Positions 31,374 to 40,252 of a stretch of DNA of 64,000 nt are shown here, piece by piece. Where the stretch lies: contig CAVVSD010000001.1 of the NCBI GenBank assembly GCA_963750895.1, forward strand, positions 62,001 through 126,000, read 5' to 3'. Position 1 is the first letter of the stretch. Each line of letters starts with the position of its first letter. Both the position numbers and the translations under genes were made by a program. Below the pieces are notes generated by a model. That model did no database searches. It saw only the letters and a list, made by a program, of their open reading frames with translations, and was not told the origin of the DNA. This DNA comes from CAVVSD01 sp963750895. GTDB taxonomy: Bacteria; Actinomycetota; Thermoleophilia; Solirubrobacterales; Solirubrobacteraceae.

Positions 31374-32699
31374 GTGTCCACCACGACGACCACCCCACTC
31401 GCACCGCTGCGTCGTGCCTTCGCGAACGAGCTGCTCGCCGCCTACCCCGAGCTCATCGACCGGACGAGGTGGGATCGCGAGCAGCTGCTCGCCCACCAGC
31501 GCGTCCGGCTGCAGTCACTCCTGCGCGATGCGGTCGCCGGATCGCCCTTCCACGCGCGCCGCCTCGCCGGCATCGACCCGGCCGAGGTCGACCCCACGGA
31601 CCTGAGCGCTCTGCCGGTCATGACGAAGGCGCAGATGATGGACGAGCTCGACGACGTCCTCACCGACCGCGCGCTCACGCGGGCAGAGGTCGAGGAGACG
31701 CTCGCAGCGACCGGCGACGAGCAGCGCGTCATGCGCGACCGCTACATCGCGTTCACGTCGGGAGGCAGCTCCGGCGTACGCGGCGTCTTCGTGTACGACG
31801 TGCGCGCCGCGGTCGGCTTCATCGGTCCGCTCACGCGTGGCCTGGCAGCGCGCATCCAGGCGATGGACGCCGTGCCGCCGGGCGGCGTGCCGATCGGGAT
31901 GGTCGGCGCCCGCTCCGCGGTCCACCCGACGGGCGCCGCGCAGGGTCTGACCGCGGGCGGCGGCCTCCCGTACCACTACCTGTCCGTCCCGGTCACCGAC
32001 GGGCTGCCGGAGATCGTGGCCAGGCTGAACGAGCTGCGCCCGCCGATGCTGATGGGCTACGCGACGGCCCTCGCGCGTCTTGCCCACACGGGCCTGGCCT
32101 ACACGCCCGCCGCGGTCACGAGCACGAGCGAGACGCTCACGCCGGACCTGCGCGCGGCCATCCGCGAGGGCCTCGGCGCGCCCGTCGTCGACATCTACGC
32201 GACGACCGAGGGCCTCACCGGAGCCAGCGCTCCCGACGACGACGTCATCGTCCTCGCCGAGGACACGTGCATCGTCGAGGTGCTCGAGGACCGCGTCCTC
32301 ATCACGCACCTCGAGAACCGCGTGCAGCCGCTCATCCGCTACGAGCTGCGCGACCGGTTCACGGTCGTCTCCGACGACGGGCTGCTGCGGGTCCGCGTCC
32401 AGGGTCGCTCGGAGGACGTCCTGCGCTGGGGCGCGATCGAGATCCACCCCGTCGTCATCCGGTCCGAGATCCTCCGCGTCCCGGACGTCCTCGACCACCA
32501 GGTCCGGCAGACGGCGCTGGGCGTCGATGTCGACGTCCTGGCCACGGGGGACGTGGACACCGACGACCTCCAGGTCCGGATCGCCGCCGCGCTCGCCGAC
32601 GCCGGACTGGACCGGCCGGTGGTCGCGGTGCGCAGCGTCGTCGATCTCGGGCGCCACCCCGAGACCGGCAAGCTGGCGCGCGTCGTGCCGCTCCGCTAG
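31374..32699 (+). CDS. phenylacetate-CoA ligase-like adenylate-forming enzyme
   Basis: 441 aa, GTG start with AGGAGGA upstream. PaaK-type features: the AMP P-loop FTSGGSSGVRGVFVYDV, VVDIYATTEGLTGASA (aromatic-Glu motif), LIRYELRDRFTV and the C-terminal hinge VRVQGRSEDVLRWGAIEIHP, ending with a Lys in GRHPETGKLARVVPL. The enzyme would activate a carboxylic acid as acyl-AMP and then CoA-thioester. The length equals PaaK (about 430-440). It converges with the flavoprotein gene across 7 nt. The substrate is unknown but probably aromatic or cyclic. Confidence 0.85.
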   Translation: MSTTTTTPLAPLRRAFANELLAAYPELIDRTRWDREQLLAHQRVRLQSLLRDAVAGSPFHARRLAGIDPAEVDPTDLSALPVMTKAQMMDELDDVLTDRALTRAEVEETLAATGDEQRVMRDRYIAFTSGGSSGVRGVFVYDVRAAVGFIGPLTRGLAARIQAMDAVPPGGVPIGMVGARSAVHPTGAAQGLTAGGGLPYHYLSVPVTDGLPEIVARLNELRPPMLMGYATALARLAHTGLAYTPAAVTSTSETLTPDLRAAIREGLGAPVVDIYATTEGLTGASAPDDDVIVLAEDTCIVEVLEDRVLITHLENRVQPLIRYELRDRFTVVSDDGLLRVRVQGRSEDVLRWGAIEIHPVVIRSEILRVPDVLDHQVRQTALGVDVDVLATGDVDTDDLQVRIAAALADAGLDRPVVAVRSVVDLGRHPETGKLARVVPLR

Positions 32700-32706
32700 G
32701 CCGGGC

Positions 32707-34113
32707 TCATGCCAGCAGGGCGAGCAGCTGCTCGCGGCTCGGCCCCGGCGGCGGCGGCGCGTCGTGCGCCGCGGCGAGCTCGGAGACGCGCTCGGCGAAG
32801 CCCGGTCGCGCCATGACCTCCTGCGGCAGCGCCAGGCAGGACATGATGTCCAGGAAGCCGCGGAAGACGTCGGGGTCGTGGCGCACCGCCGCGACGAGCG
32901 CCGCGGTGGTCTTCGCGGCGGGAGTGTCAGGCTCCGACGCGGGGCGCCCCTCGCGGATCGCCTCGACCTGTGCCCGACGCCCACGATCGAACGCGACCGT
33001 GGCCCGGTACCAGGGTGTGAGCCGCTCCTCGGTGCTCACGTCCCAGGCCTCGCTGAACGCCCGCGGATCGTGGACGTGCTCCCGCACGATGGCCGGCAGC
33101 CCCGCGGCGTGCATCAGGCCGAACGAGATGCCCCGGCCGAGCGAGGGGTTCGTGCACGCCGCGGCGTCCCCGACGAGGGCGACGCCGGTCGCGACCGGCC
33201 CGCCGTCGCCGGCGATGCGGCGATAGCGGTCGGCGATGCCGCTCATCGCGACGACCTCGCCCATCGGCTCGCCCTGGACCCAGTGGGCGTGGAGCGGCAG
33301 CGACTCCATGACGGCGCCCCACCGGTCGCTGTGGCGCAGCTGCTTCACGGGCTGGTCGCCGGTCGACCCGTAGATCGTCACCGACCAGGTGTCGCGATCG
33401 CCGGGCAGCGTGAGGATCGAGATCGACCCGATCGGCATGTTGAGCGGTGCGCGGTACTCCGGCAGCGTCCCGCGGAAGAACCGCGTGTAGTAGACGAAGC
33501 CGCTGTCCGCGGCCTCCTCGTGCATCGGCGGGGCGCCGGCCGCGGCGAGCCAGGCCGGCAGCTTCGAGCCGCGGCCCATCGCGTCGACGACGAGGTCGGC
33601 GTGGATCTCCTCGCCGTCGGAGGTCCGCACGCCGGCGACGTGCAGGACGCCGTCGCCCGCGGACGGGCCGGGGAGCACGCCGTCGACGCCGACGCCGCGG
33701 CGGACCTCCACGCCGGGCTCGTCCTCCGCCGCGCGCGCGAACGCCCGCTCGAAGGGCGGGCGGCGGGCGGTCAGGGTGACGAACCGGTCGTCGCCGGGCC
33801 GCGCCGCGCGGTCCGTGATCGACGGGGGGAGGGTGGTGAGCGGATCGAACCGGCGCGCGCCGTCGGCGACGAGCGCATCGGCGACGTCGGGCAGCTCCGC
33901 CTCGAGGACGTGACGCGTGCGCGCATGCACGTAGTGGGGCTGGCGGAACTGGGCGACCCCGCGGCGTGCCCAGGACTCCCAGGCCTCGTCGCACGATCCG
34001 GGGGCGGGCTCGGGATCGCGCTCCAGCACGGTGACGTCGTTGCCGTCCCGGGCCAGCATCGTCGCTGTCGCCAGACCGCAGATCCCGCCTCCGAGGACCA
34101 CGATCCGCGGCAT
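32707..34113 (-). CDS. FAD-dependent oxidoreductase (monooxygenase/halogenase/GGR superfamily)
   Basis: 468 aa. N-terminal dinucleotide fold VLGGGICGLATATMLARDG with VTVLERD, the middle VVDAMGRGSKLPAWLAAAG and the FAD motif VALVGDAAACTNPSLGRGIS. These mark the p-hydroxybenzoate hydroxylase fold without the GG-DG signature needed to name a hydroxylase. The C-terminus is proline-rich (APPPPGPS). It follows the SnoaL-like gene by 2 nt, so the pair probably forms the end of the operon that starts with the aldehyde dehydrogenase. It may hydroxylate or dehydrogenate the pathway substrate. Confidence 0.85.
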   Translation of the reverse strand: MPRIVVLGGGICGLATATMLARDGNDVTVLERDPEPAPGSCDEAWESWARRGVAQFRQPHYVHARTRHVLEAELPDVADALVADGARRFDPLTTLPPSITDRAARPGDDRFVTLTARRPPFERAFARAAEDEPGVEVRRGVGVDGVLPGPSAGDGVLHVAGVRTSDGEEIHADLVVDAMGRGSKLPAWLAAAGAPPMHEEAADSGFVYYTRFFRGTLPEYRAPLNMPIGSISILTLPGDRDTWSVTIYGSTGDQPVKQLRHSDRWGAVMESLPLHAHWVQGEPMGEVVAMSGIADRYRRIAGDGGPVATGVALVGDAAACTNPSLGRGISFGLMHAAGLPAIVREHVHDPRAFSEAWDVSTEERLTPWYRATVAFDRGRRAQVEAIREGRPASEPDTPAAKTTAALVAAVRHDPDVFRGFLDIMSCLALPQEVMARPGFAERVSELAAAHDAPPPPGPSREQLLALLA

Positions 34114-34115
34114 GC

Positions 34116-34493
34116 TCAGCGTTGGCGCTCGGCCGGGGGGAAGGGCCCGAAGAACCCGACGATCAGCTTGAGGCGACCGTCGCCGTCGAGCTCGCCGAAG
34201 TCCATGCCGTCGAGGGCGACGACACCGTCCGGCCCGAGCATCTGCCAGGCGAAGCGCAGCAGCCCGTCGTGCTCGTCGACGCCGCTGGCCATCTCGATGC
34301 GGTTCCCGGGCATCTGGGCGTGGAAGCCGCCGATGTGTCGCACGAGGGCCGCACGCCCCTCGGCTCGTCCGGACGGGTCGCAGTAGACGCCGTCATCGGT
34401 CCACGACCGCTCGAGCAGCGCGCGGCGAGCATCCTCGTCGTGCTCGTTCCACGCCGCGGCGTACGCGGCGACCGTCTCCTCGGCGGGCGCCAT
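34116..34493 (-). CDS. SnoaL-like/NTF2-fold protein
   Basis: 125 aa. The NTF2-fold pattern is visible: VAAYAAAWNEHDEDARRALL, SWTDDGVYCDPSGRAEGRAA, LVRHIGGFHAQMPGNRIEMA and LRFAWQMLGPDGVVALDGMD. SnoaL-like proteins are small hydroxylases, isomerases, cyclases or dehydratases with an active-site pocket in a cone fold. It sits between the HMG-CoA-lyase-like gene and the flavoprotein gene. Its ribosome site GGGGGAGGG is inside a hairpin, which may tune its translation. Confidence 0.83.
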   Translation of the reverse strand: MAPAEETVAAYAAAWNEHDEDARRALLERSWTDDGVYCDPSGRAEGRAALVRHIGGFHAQMPGNRIEMASGVDEHDGLLRFAWQMLGPDGVVALDGMDFGELDGDGRLKLIVGFFGPFPPAERQR

Positions 34494-34501
34494 GCTGCCG
34501 A

Positions 34502-34520
34502 CCCTCCCCCGAAAGGAGGG
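34502..34520 (-). promoter_or_regulatory. hairpin covering the ribosome site of the SnoaL-like gene
   Basis: CCCTCC (34502-34507), 7-nt loop, GGAGGG (34515-34520). On the mRNA (minus strand) the 3' arm contains the GGAGG ribosome site 7-10 nt before the ATG at 34493. It lies in the 38-nt gap after the HMG-CoA-lyase-like gene. It could limit translation or stop some transcripts; no T-run is present. Confidence 0.45.
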
Positions 34521-34531
34521 CCGGCGTCAAG

Positions 34532-35632
34532 TCAGGCCGGCACCGCTGGGGCCGGGATCGGCTCCCGCCACGGGCGGACCTGGTGCTCGGCGACCTGCGC
34601 CCCGAGCTTGAAGTGCCGCGCCTCCTCGTGGGTCTCCACGAACGGGAGGTTCGGGTCGTAGAGGTCGGCGGGGTCCGTGGGCGGCGGGCCGGTCTTCGAC
34701 GTCTTGCCCGGCGTCTGGCGCCCGATGATCTCCTCGAGCATCCACACCGCCTCGATGAGCTTGTCGAGGTCGATGCCGGTCTCGATGCCCATCTCGTGCA
34801 GCAGGTTCACGACGTCCTCGGTCGCCGCCATCCCGGTCGCGCGGCCGTTGCCGCAGTACGGGCAGCCGCCCACGCCGCCGATCGTCGTGTCGATGAACAT
34901 CTCGTCGCGGTCGTCCAGGACGCGCAGCGCCGCGTACGTCGTCGCGAGGGCGAGCCCGCGGCTGTCGTGCAGGTGCAGGTAGTAGTTGCGGATGTCGGGC
35001 CAGCGCTCCCGCGCGGCCTCGAGCTGCTCCTCCATCGTGTGCGGCGCGCACCAGCCCATCGGGTCGCCGAGGAGCAGCGTCGTCACCTTCACGCCCGCCT
35101 CCTCCCAGGCCGCGGCCTGGCGCTCGAACAGGTCCATCCGCTGCTCGAGCGAGAAGCGCCCCTCGAAGTTCGAGCCGAACGCGGCGTTGATCGCGATGCC
35201 CGCCTCGGTGATCCCGCGCTTCACCGTCCCCTCGACGATCGCGGGCCAGCGCTCGATCTCCTGCGCCTGGCTCATGTTCGCGTTGCGGCGCACGAACGTG
35301 TCCGACAGGTGCGTGAACAGCACCGGCGGCATCGACGCGCGCGACAGCGGCGGCGAGAACTCCTTCGCGCGCTCGCGGCCCTTCTGGTTGAGGGCGAGCG
35401 CGACGTACTTCACGCCCTCCACGGGCGTGAAGCGGCGCATGAGCTCGTCGATCTCCGCCATCTGCGGCGTGTACTTCGGCGAGACGAACGAGCCGACCAT
35501 GATCGTCTTCAGCCCGGTCTGCGACAGGGCGTCGAGGAGGCGGACCTTGTCGTCGACCGAGATCGACGCGGACTCGATCTGCATGCCCTCGCGCATGCAC
35601 TCCTCGGTGATGTGGACGCGGGGGTAGGACAT
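34532..35632 (-). CDS. hydroxymethylglutaryl-CoA lyase-like (HMGL/DRE-TIM) enzyme
   Basis: 366 aa. DRE-TIM features: ITEECMREGMQIESA at the N-terminus, metal His pair in YYLHLHDSRGLALATTYAAL, catalytic-Cys loop GGVGGCPYCGNGRATGMAAT and EDVVNLLHEMGIETGIDLDK. The usual Asp of the first motif is Glu here. Family members cleave 3-hydroxy-3-methylglutaryl-CoA or similar 3-hydroxyacyl-CoA. I prefer ATG 35632 with AGGAGAG before it; ATG 35644, which shares a base with the aldehyde dehydrogenase stop, adds four residues. It probably performs the final C-C cleavage of a CoA-thioester pathway. Confidence 0.86.
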   Translation of the reverse strand: MSYPRVHITEECMREGMQIESASISVDDKVRLLDALSQTGLKTIMVGSFVSPKYTPQMAEIDELMRRFTPVEGVKYVALALNQKGRERAKEFSPPLSRASMPPVLFTHLSDTFVRRNANMSQAQEIERWPAIVEGTVKRGITEAGIAINAAFGSNFEGRFSLEQRMDLFERQAAAWEEAGVKVTTLLLGDPMGWCAPHTMEEQLEAARERWPDIRNYYLHLHDSRGLALATTYAALRVLDDRDEMFIDTTIGGVGGCPYCGNGRATGMAATEDVVNLLHEMGIETGIDLDKLIEAVWMLEEIIGRQTPGKTSKTGPPPTDPADLYDPNLPFVETHEEARHFKLGAQVAEHQVRPWREPIPAPAVPA

Positions 35633-35643
35633 CGCTCTCCTCA

Positions 35644-37152
35644 TCACCCCCAGATCTGGGGGACGTCGTTGCCGGTGTCGATCCAGACGCTCTTGACCTC
35701 GGTGTAGCCGTGCAGCGCCTCGATGCCGAGCTCGCGGCCGAGCCCGCTCTGCTGGAAGCCGCCGAACGGCATGCCGTGGCCCATGAGCCGGTAGTTGTTG
35801 ACCCACACCGTCCCGGCGCGGACACGCGACGCCACGCGGTGCGCGCGCTTGACGTTCTCGGTCCACACGCCCGCGGCGAGCCCGAACTGCGTGTCGTTGG
35901 CGATGCGCAGGCCCTCCTCCTCGCCGCGGAACCGCACGAGGCTCGCGACCGGGCCGAAGATCTCCTCGCGCGCGATCCGGGCGTCGAGCGGGACGTCGCC
36001 GAACACCGTCGGCTGGTGGAAGAAGCCGGCGTCCCCGGGTCGCGAGCCGCCCGCGAGCAGCTCGGCCTCGCCCTTGCCGATGTCGACGTAGGACAGGATC
36101 TTCTCGAGCTGCGGCTCGGACGCGACGGGACCGAGCTGCGAGCTGCTGTCGAGCGGGTCGCCGTGGCGCATGAGCGCGGCGCGCTCCGAGAGCAGGGCGG
36201 CGAACTCGTCGTAGATCGCGGCGTCGACGAGCACGCGCGAGCCCGCGATGCAGGTCTGCCCCGTGGCGGCGAACACGCCGGCCATGACGCCGTTGACCGC
36301 GTTGTTGAGGTCGGCGTCGTCGAAGACGATCTGCGGCGACTTGCCGCCGAGCTCCAGCGAGACGCGCGCGCCGCGGGCGGCGGCGGTGGCGCCGATGCGC
36401 AGGCCGGTCGTGGTCGAGCCCGTGAAGGCGATCTTGTCCACGCCCGGGTGGTCGACGAGCGCCGCGCCCGTCGGCCCGAGGCCGGTGACGACGTTGAACA
36501 CGCCCTTCGGGACACCCGCCTCGACGGCGAGCTCGGCGAGCAGCAGCGTCGAGGTCGGCGTGACCTCCGACGGCTTGGCGACGACCGTGTTGCCCGCGGC
36601 GAGGGCCGGGAACAGCTTCCAGCCCAGGAGGCCGAGCGGCGTGTTCCACGGCGTGATGGCGGCGACGACGCCGATCGGCTCGCGGACCGTGTAGGTCGTG
36701 AAGTTCGGGAACGGCGCGCCCATCGTGTGGCCGTGGAGCTGCTCGGCCAGGCCCGCGTAGAAGTGGCAGTCCCCGGCCACCGCCTTGATGTTCGGGCCCA
36801 TCTCGCTGACGAGCTTGCCGTTCTCGCGGATCTGCTGGTGGACCAGGCGGTCGGCGTGCTCCTCGATGAGCAGCCCGAGCCGGCGCAGGACCGCGGCGCG
36901 CGCGGCCGGCGGCTGGCGGGCCCAGTCCGTCTCCTCGAACGCGCGGCGTGCTGCCCGGACGGCCTGGTCGACCTGCTCGGTCGTGGCGACCGGGACCTGG
37001 CCCCAGGGGACCGTGGTGAACGGATCGACGCACTGGAACGTCCCGCCGTCGGCGCTCTCGACCCACTCGCCGTCGATGAGCATCCGGTAGTCGCGGTCGA
37101 GGTCGTCGGCGCGGGCATCCCCGACGCCCGTGGGTCCCGTCTGAACGGTCAT
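35644..37152 (-). CDS. NAD(P)-dependent aldehyde dehydrogenase
   Basis: 502 aa. ITPWNTPLGLLGWKLFPALA, KPSEVTPTSTLLLAELAVEA, FTGSTTTGLRIGATAAARG, catalytic Glu in VSLELGGKSPQIVFDDAD, Cys in AATGQTCIAGSRVLV and C-terminal HGMPFGGFQQSGLGRELGIE identify a functional ALDH with conserved catalytic residues. A strong ribosome site (GGAGGAGAA) and a -10 box lie upstream. A TetR palindrome fills the promoter spacer, so this operon (ALDH, HMGL-like, SnoaL-like, flavoprotein) is under TetR control. The substrate is unknown. Confidence 0.91.
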   Translation of the reverse strand: MTVQTGPTGVGDARADDLDRDYRMLIDGEWVESADGGTFQCVDPFTTVPWGQVPVATTEQVDQAVRAARRAFEETDWARQPPAARAAVLRRLGLLIEEHADRLVHQQIRENGKLVSEMGPNIKAVAGDCHFYAGLAEQLHGHTMGAPFPNFTTYTVREPIGVVAAITPWNTPLGLLGWKLFPALAAGNTVVAKPSEVTPTSTLLLAELAVEAGVPKGVFNVVTGLGPTGAALVDHPGVDKIAFTGSTTTGLRIGATAAARGARVSLELGGKSPQIVFDDADLNNAVNGVMAGVFAATGQTCIAGSRVLVDAAIYDEFAALLSERAALMRHGDPLDSSSQLGPVASEPQLEKILSYVDIGKGEAELLAGGSRPGDAGFFHQPTVFGDVPLDARIAREEIFGPVASLVRFRGEEEGLRIANDTQFGLAAGVWTENVKRAHRVASRVRAGTVWVNNYRLMGHGMPFGGFQQSGLGRELGIEALHGYTEVKSVWIDTGNDVPQIWG

Positions 37153-37179
37153 TCGAGGTTCTCCTCCATCGTCGGCGCG

Positions 37180-37202
37180 ATTGTAGTCAACCACCTGGTT
37201 GA
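37180..37202 (-). promoter_or_regulatory. promoter -10 box and TetR operator (copy 1) of the ALDH operon
   Basis: TACAAT on the minus strand (37185-37180) is a good -10 box. The 16-bp palindrome TCAACCACCTGGTTGA (37187-37202) fills the spacer just upstream. The -35 (CCGGCA) is poor. The palindrome lies 35-50 nt before the ALDH start and 37-52 nt before the divergent TetR start, the expected place for a repressor controlling both. Confidence 0.78.
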
Positions 37203-37238
37203 TGCCGGTGGCGCCTGTCTGTCTGCGAGCATGGTCGC

Positions 37239-37916
37239 ATGGACGAGGCCCGGTCCGAGGGCGCCCCCGACGCACCCGCGCGCCGCAGGCGCGGAGACGG
37301 GGGTCGTCGCGAGAAGCTGCTGGAGACGGCCACGCGCGAATTCGCCGCCAAGGGCCTGGCGGGCGCGCGCGTCGATGCGATCGCCCGCGCGGCGCGGTCG
37401 AACAAGCAGCTCGTCTACTACTACTTCGGCAGCAAGATCGGCCTCTACAACGAGATCGTCGGGCGCATCGGGCCCGGGGTCCACGACGAGCTGTACCCCG
37501 ACGTCGACGATCCCTCCGTGACGCTCGTGCAGCGCGTCCGGCGCCGCGCGACGCACACCTGGGGGCCGGTCGCCACGCGCTGGGGCCGGCTGCTCGGCTG
37601 GGAGGCGCTCGAGCGGGGGGACAAGGACATCCTGCGCGAGGAGGAGCGCCGCGGCTCCTGGCGGGAGCGCGGCCGCGAGATCGCCGACGCGCAGGCGCGC
37701 GGGGAGATCGACCGCCGCTTCGACCCCGAGATGCTCGCGCTCGCGCTGCTCGCGGTCGAGCTCATGCCGCGGATGCTCCCGCAGGTCGCGAAGATGGTCA
37801 CCGGGATGAGCTTCCGCGACCCGGAGTTCGCCCGCCGGCAGGAGGAGCTGCTCGTCGAGCTGGTCGAGCACCTGCAGGGCGCTCAGGACACGGGCGACGC
37901 GAGCACCTCGCGGTAG
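37239..37916 (+). CDS. TetR-family transcriptional regulator
   Basis: 225 aa. After a basic N-terminal tail (APARRRRGDGGRREKLLETA) the HTH is EFAAKGLAGARVDAIARAAR, SNKQLVYYYFGSKIGLYNEI. The second half is helical, with VHDELYPDVDDPSVTLVQRV and TWGPVATRWGRLLGWEALER, similar to the TetR_C domains of fatty-acid or aromatic-acid regulators. It is divergent from the ALDH operon with a shared palindrome between them. Its last 34 nt overlap the convergent CoA-transferase gene. Confidence 0.9.
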   Translation: MDEARSEGAPDAPARRRRGDGGRREKLLETATREFAAKGLAGARVDAIARAARSNKQLVYYYFGSKIGLYNEIVGRIGPGVHDELYPDVDDPSVTLVQRVRRRATHTWGPVATRWGRLLGWEALERGDKDILREEERRGSWRERGREIADAQARGEIDRRFDPEMLALALLAVELMPRMLPQVAKMVTGMSFRDPEFARRQEELLVELVEHLQGAQDTGDASTSR

Positions 37917-40249
37917 TCCTCGTCCACGCGGGTGATGCTGCGGCTCGCCAGCAGCACCGCGAGGTCGATGGGGGCGAGGGACGTCGGCACGCCGGTCGGC
38001 GCGTCGGCGACGACCCCGAGCCGGCGCAGCTCCGCCAGCCGCGGCCCGTCGATGCCGAGGAGGCCGCGCAGGACGTCGTCGTTCGCCTCCCCGAACGCGG
38101 GCGCCGGTCCCCGGACGTGCGCGCCCTCGAGCCGGTAGGGCCTGCCGATGACCGGGCGCAGGCCGCAGCCCGGGCCGACATCGATCTCCTCGTAGAACCC
38201 CCGTGCGCGCAGGTGCTCGCTCGTGAGCAGGTCGCGCGCGTCGAGCACGGGACCCGCCGGGATGCCCGCGGCCTGCAGCTCGGCGGCGGCAGCCGCGGCG
38301 TCGCGGTCGCGCGCCCAGGCGGCGACGACCGCCATGGGGTCGGCGCCCGGTGCGACGCGCATCGCCCGCGTGAACGCCTCGGCCGACGGGATGCTCACCG
38401 CCAGCCAGCGGTCGTCGCCCGCCGCCGGGACGAGCCCGCTCGCGAACGCGACGAGATCCTCGTTGCCGCGCCGCGACAGCTCCTCGCCGTGCGCCTGCAG
38501 GTGCAGCACGGCCTCCGGCATGACGACGACGCCGAGCTGGTACATGCCGAGGTCGATGTGCTGGCCCTCGCCCGTGCGCTCGCGGTGCACGAGCGCCGCG
38601 AGCAGCGCGACGAGCCCGCTCCAGCACGCGACGAAGTCCGGGTAGGACTGCCCGACCTTCGCCGGCCTGCCGTCGCGGTAGCCCGTGAGGTGCGAGATCC
38701 CCATCGTCGCCTCGAGGCTCGTGCCCTGCGCCCGGAACGCGGCCCACGGCCCGGTCGAGCCGTAGCCGGTGTTCGACAGCGTGAGCAGGCGCGGATGGCG
38801 GGCGTGCAGGTCGGCGGCGGTCATGCCCCAGCCGCGCAGCACCCGCGGCGTGAAGTTGTCGAGCAGGACGTCGGTCTCGCCGAGCAGGTCGAGCAGCACC
38901 TCGCGGCCCTCCGCCTGCGACAGGTCCAGCGTCAGCGACCGCTTGCCGCGGTTGACGACGTGGAAGGCGCCCGAGCGGTCCCACCAGTTCCCCGTCGGGG
39001 CGTTGTCGAGGAAGGGATGGCCGAACAGCGCGCGCGTCTGGTCGAGGCGGTGGGGCGCCTCGACCTTGATGACCTCGGCCCCGAGGTCCGACAGCAGCGC
39101 GCCCATGTAGGGGACGGCGAAGACGGTCGAGAGGTCGACGACGCGCAGCCCGGCCAGCGGTGTCTCGCGGCGCTCGCGCGGCGCCCGCGGCGTCCAGTCC
39201 GGCGCGTCGCCGCCGAGCTTCGGGGCCCGTCCGCGGACCCGCTGCGGCGTGGCCGACAGGGACGCGATCGTGGCGGGGAAGCGCACGCCGGGCAGGTCGT
39301 CGAACTCGTGCCACGCCTCGCGCGCCTCCAGCTGCGGGCAGGCGAGGAGGTCCGACGGCGTCTGCACGCAGCCGCTGAGGTACCCCTCCCGCGAGGCGCG
39401 CAGGAAGAAGTCGCGGCCGGACTCCCCGGAGAGGTGCTCGGCGAGGATCGCCTGCAGCTCGACGGCGTGGTGCGTGCGCGACTCCGTGCTCGCGAAGCGC
39501 GGGTCGTCGAGGCGGGGGTCGCCGAAGAGGTCCGCGAGGCGCTTCGCCGCGATGAGGCCGCTCGTCTGCAGCGACACGAGCCCGTCGGCGGTGGGCAGCG
39601 GCTCGCCGGCCAGCGGGTCGCCGCCCGGAGGCCGGCGGCCCTGCACGGCGCCCACGAACGCGTAGTGCGCCTCGTTGAGCACGAGCTCGGACGCGATGCA
39701 CTCCTGCAGCGAGAGGTCGACGTGGACGCCGCCCCCACCGAGGTGGGCGGCGAGCGTCGCGTACGCGGCGTTCAGCCCCCCGCACCACAGCGACTGCTGC
39801 AGCCCGTGCTTGAGGGGCTCGCGGTCCGACGTGCCGCTGATCTGCATGATCCCGCCGGTCGCCTGGAGGATCAGGTCGGTGGCGGCCCACCCGCTCCAGG
39901 GCCCGTCGGCGCCGAAGCCGGCCACGGTGGTCACCGTGAGCGCGGGGTGCGCGGCGAGCAGCTCGGCGGGCGGCGCGGGCAGGGCGTCCGGCGGGGCGAT
40001 GACGACGTCGGCGCCCGCAAGGAGCCCGGCGCCGTCGCCGACGACCGAGCGCTTGCCCCAGTTGCACTGCTCGAAGAGCAGGCTCGTGCCGTCGTCGAGC
40101 AGCGGCTCGGCCCCGCGGAGCGGGTCGCCCTCGGGCGGCTCGGCCTTCACGACCTCGGCGCCGAGGTCGCCGAGCAGGCGGGCGGCGAACGCGGTGGGGA
40201 TGCCGCTGCCCAGCTCGACGACCCGGACGCCGTGGAGCGCGCCCGCCAC
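37883..40249 (-). CDS. double (tandem-fused) family III CoA transferase, CaiB/BaiF type
   Basis: 788 aa, GTG start, about twice the usual 380-400. The first copy covers residues 1-360 (GVRVVELGSGIPTAFAARLL, GDLGAEVVKAEPPEGDPLR, GFGADGPWSGWAATDL). The second covers about 375-760 (GLRVVDLSTVFAVPYMGALL, SDLGAEVIKVEAPHRLDQTR, GYGSTGPWAAFRAQGTSLEA). Family III enzymes work as interlaced homodimers, so fusion of two copies could give a fixed pseudo-heterodimer, each half possibly specialised for donor or acceptor. It is last in the operon with two MaoC proteins and a flavin dehydrogenase, and may put CoA on the substrate at the start of that pathway. Confidence 0.88.
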   Translation of the reverse strand: MAGALHGVRVVELGSGIPTAFAARLLGDLGAEVVKAEPPEGDPLRGAEPLLDDGTSLLFEQCNWGKRSVVGDGAGLLAGADVVIAPPDALPAPPAELLAAHPALTVTTVAGFGADGPWSGWAATDLILQATGGIMQISGTSDREPLKHGLQQSLWCGGLNAAYATLAAHLGGGGVHVDLSLQECIASELVLNEAHYAFVGAVQGRRPPGGDPLAGEPLPTADGLVSLQTSGLIAAKRLADLFGDPRLDDPRFASTESRTHHAVELQAILAEHLSGESGRDFFLRASREGYLSGCVQTPSDLLACPQLEAREAWHEFDDLPGVRFPATIASLSATPQRVRGRAPKLGGDAPDWTPRAPRERRETPLAGLRVVDLSTVFAVPYMGALLSDLGAEVIKVEAPHRLDQTRALFGHPFLDNAPTGNWWDRSGAFHVVNRGKRSLTLDLSQAEGREVLLDLLGETDVLLDNFTPRVLRGWGMTAADLHARHPRLLTLSNTGYGSTGPWAAFRAQGTSLEATMGISHLTGYRDGRPAKVGQSYPDFVACWSGLVALLAALVHRERTGEGQHIDLGMYQLGVVVMPEAVLHLQAHGEELSRRGNEDLVAFASGLVPAAGDDRWLAVSIPSAEAFTRAMRVAPGADPMAVVAAWARDRDAAAAAAELQAAGIPAGPVLDARDLLTSEHLRARGFYEEIDVGPGCGLRPVIGRPYRLEGAHVRGPAPAFGEANDDVLRGLLGIDGPRLAELRRLGVVADAPTGVPTSLAPIDLAVLLASRSITRVDEDYREVLASPVS

Positions 40250-40252
40250 GGC

